Below the pieces are notes generated by a model. It did not search any database, had not been told where the DNA came from, and worked only from the letters and a program-made list of their open reading frames with translations. Shown here piece after piece: positions 6,496 through 6,694 of a stretch of 6,694 bases of DNA. This stretch comes from Bacteroidales bacterium. GTDB taxonomy: Bacteria > Bacteroidota > Bacteroidia > Bacteroidales > UBA10428. The DNA is taken from positions 1-6,694 of the forward strand of contig JAFGQQ010000119.1 of NCBI GenBank assembly GCA_016935595.1, written 5' to 3'. The position numbers and the translations under genes are program-made. How positions within the stretch are numbered: the stretch's first letter is position 1; every line of letters starts with the position of its first letter.

Positions 6496-6694
6496 AAAAC
6501 AAAAATTAAGATGATTCTTTAATTAATTATTTATTTAAGGTTTTTAGAGTGGTACTCCATTTTTATTAAAAATAAAAAAATATTAGATATAAGTAATCAA
6601 TTAAAAGGTGATCTATATCATTAATTCTATTAAGAAATGATTTATAAATATATTTTTTTCAAATAAGACTTTGTAAATTAAAACTTTCCAATTA
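6496..6694. other. Gene-free AT-rich region upstream of the kinase gene
   Basis: No credible coding region is seen on either strand in these 199 bases. They should hold the kinase promoter, but I find no exact TTTG/TAnnTTTG pair on the minus strand; the closest (TAATTTTTG, reading toward the kinase at about 6509-6501) has one base too many between TA and TTTG and is too near the GTG. A perfect AT-only inverted repeat lies at 6560-6578 (TTTTTATT, three A, AATAAAAA), and a short GAGT-GGT-ACTC hairpin at about 6547-6557. Both may be chance in such AT-rich DNA. Confidence 0.6.

Noticed and set aside
6501..6509. TAATTTTTG on the minus strand as a Bacteroidota -7 element for the kinase gene
   Set aside because: It has one base too many between TA and TTTG, no TTTG at the proper upstream distance, and would put the transcription start on or inside the GTG start codon.
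6560..6578. AT-only perfect inverted repeat as a terminator
   Set aside because: It has no G-C pairs and no gene ends nearby in the window on the plus strand; such a stem would be too weak, and the composition makes it likely by chance.

Overview
The window looks like chromosomal DNA of an AT-rich member of the Bacteroidota. Three things point there: a partial protein ends in what looks like a type A Por/T9SS C-terminal sorting domain; a periplasmic Reg_prop/Y_Y_Y sensor kinase is present; and a 7TM-DISM sensor is fused to a PP2C/SpoIIE phosphatase through the coiled-coil linker common in this phylum. Most genes also lack a Shine-Dalgarno sequence. Nothing seen allows a genus call.

Layout. 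Bases 1-360 (+) are the 3' end of a gene for a probable secreted protein, followed by a good intrinsic terminator (394-425). A 173-base intergenic region follows, with a small inverted repeat (467-520). Bases 534-1190 (+) encode a stand-alone MnmD-type tRNA methyltransferase. A short gap holds an imperfect hairpin across the mnmD stop codon (1183-1212) and a purine-rich ribosome-binding site (1221-1231). Bases 1241-3481 (+) encode a 746-residue membrane sensor phosphatase. Bases 3478-6495 (-) encode a 1005-residue membrane histidine kinase that meets the phosphatase gene tail to tail, sharing a TTAA. Bases 6496-6694 are a gene-free AT-rich leader containing the kinase upstream region.

How the genes relate. 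mnmD and the phosphatase gene are co-directional, 50 bases apart, and may be co-transcribed, but have no obvious functional link. The phosphatase and kinase are both single-pass-in, signal-out receptors. Each has an N-terminal signal sequence, a periplasmic beta-rich sensor, a membrane region, a long coiled-coil linker and an intact catalytic domain. Neither has its partner here: there is no STAS or anti-sigma protein for the phosphatase and no response regulator for the kinase. Their convergent stop overlap leaves no room for a terminator, so antisense transcription between them is likely.

I found no mobile element, CRISPR array, tRNA or rRNA. I see no convincing evidence of a wholly new system. 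The points most worth checking are the 11-blade propeller of the kinase, the overlapping convergent pair of orphan sensors, and the unusual translation start of the phosphatase.
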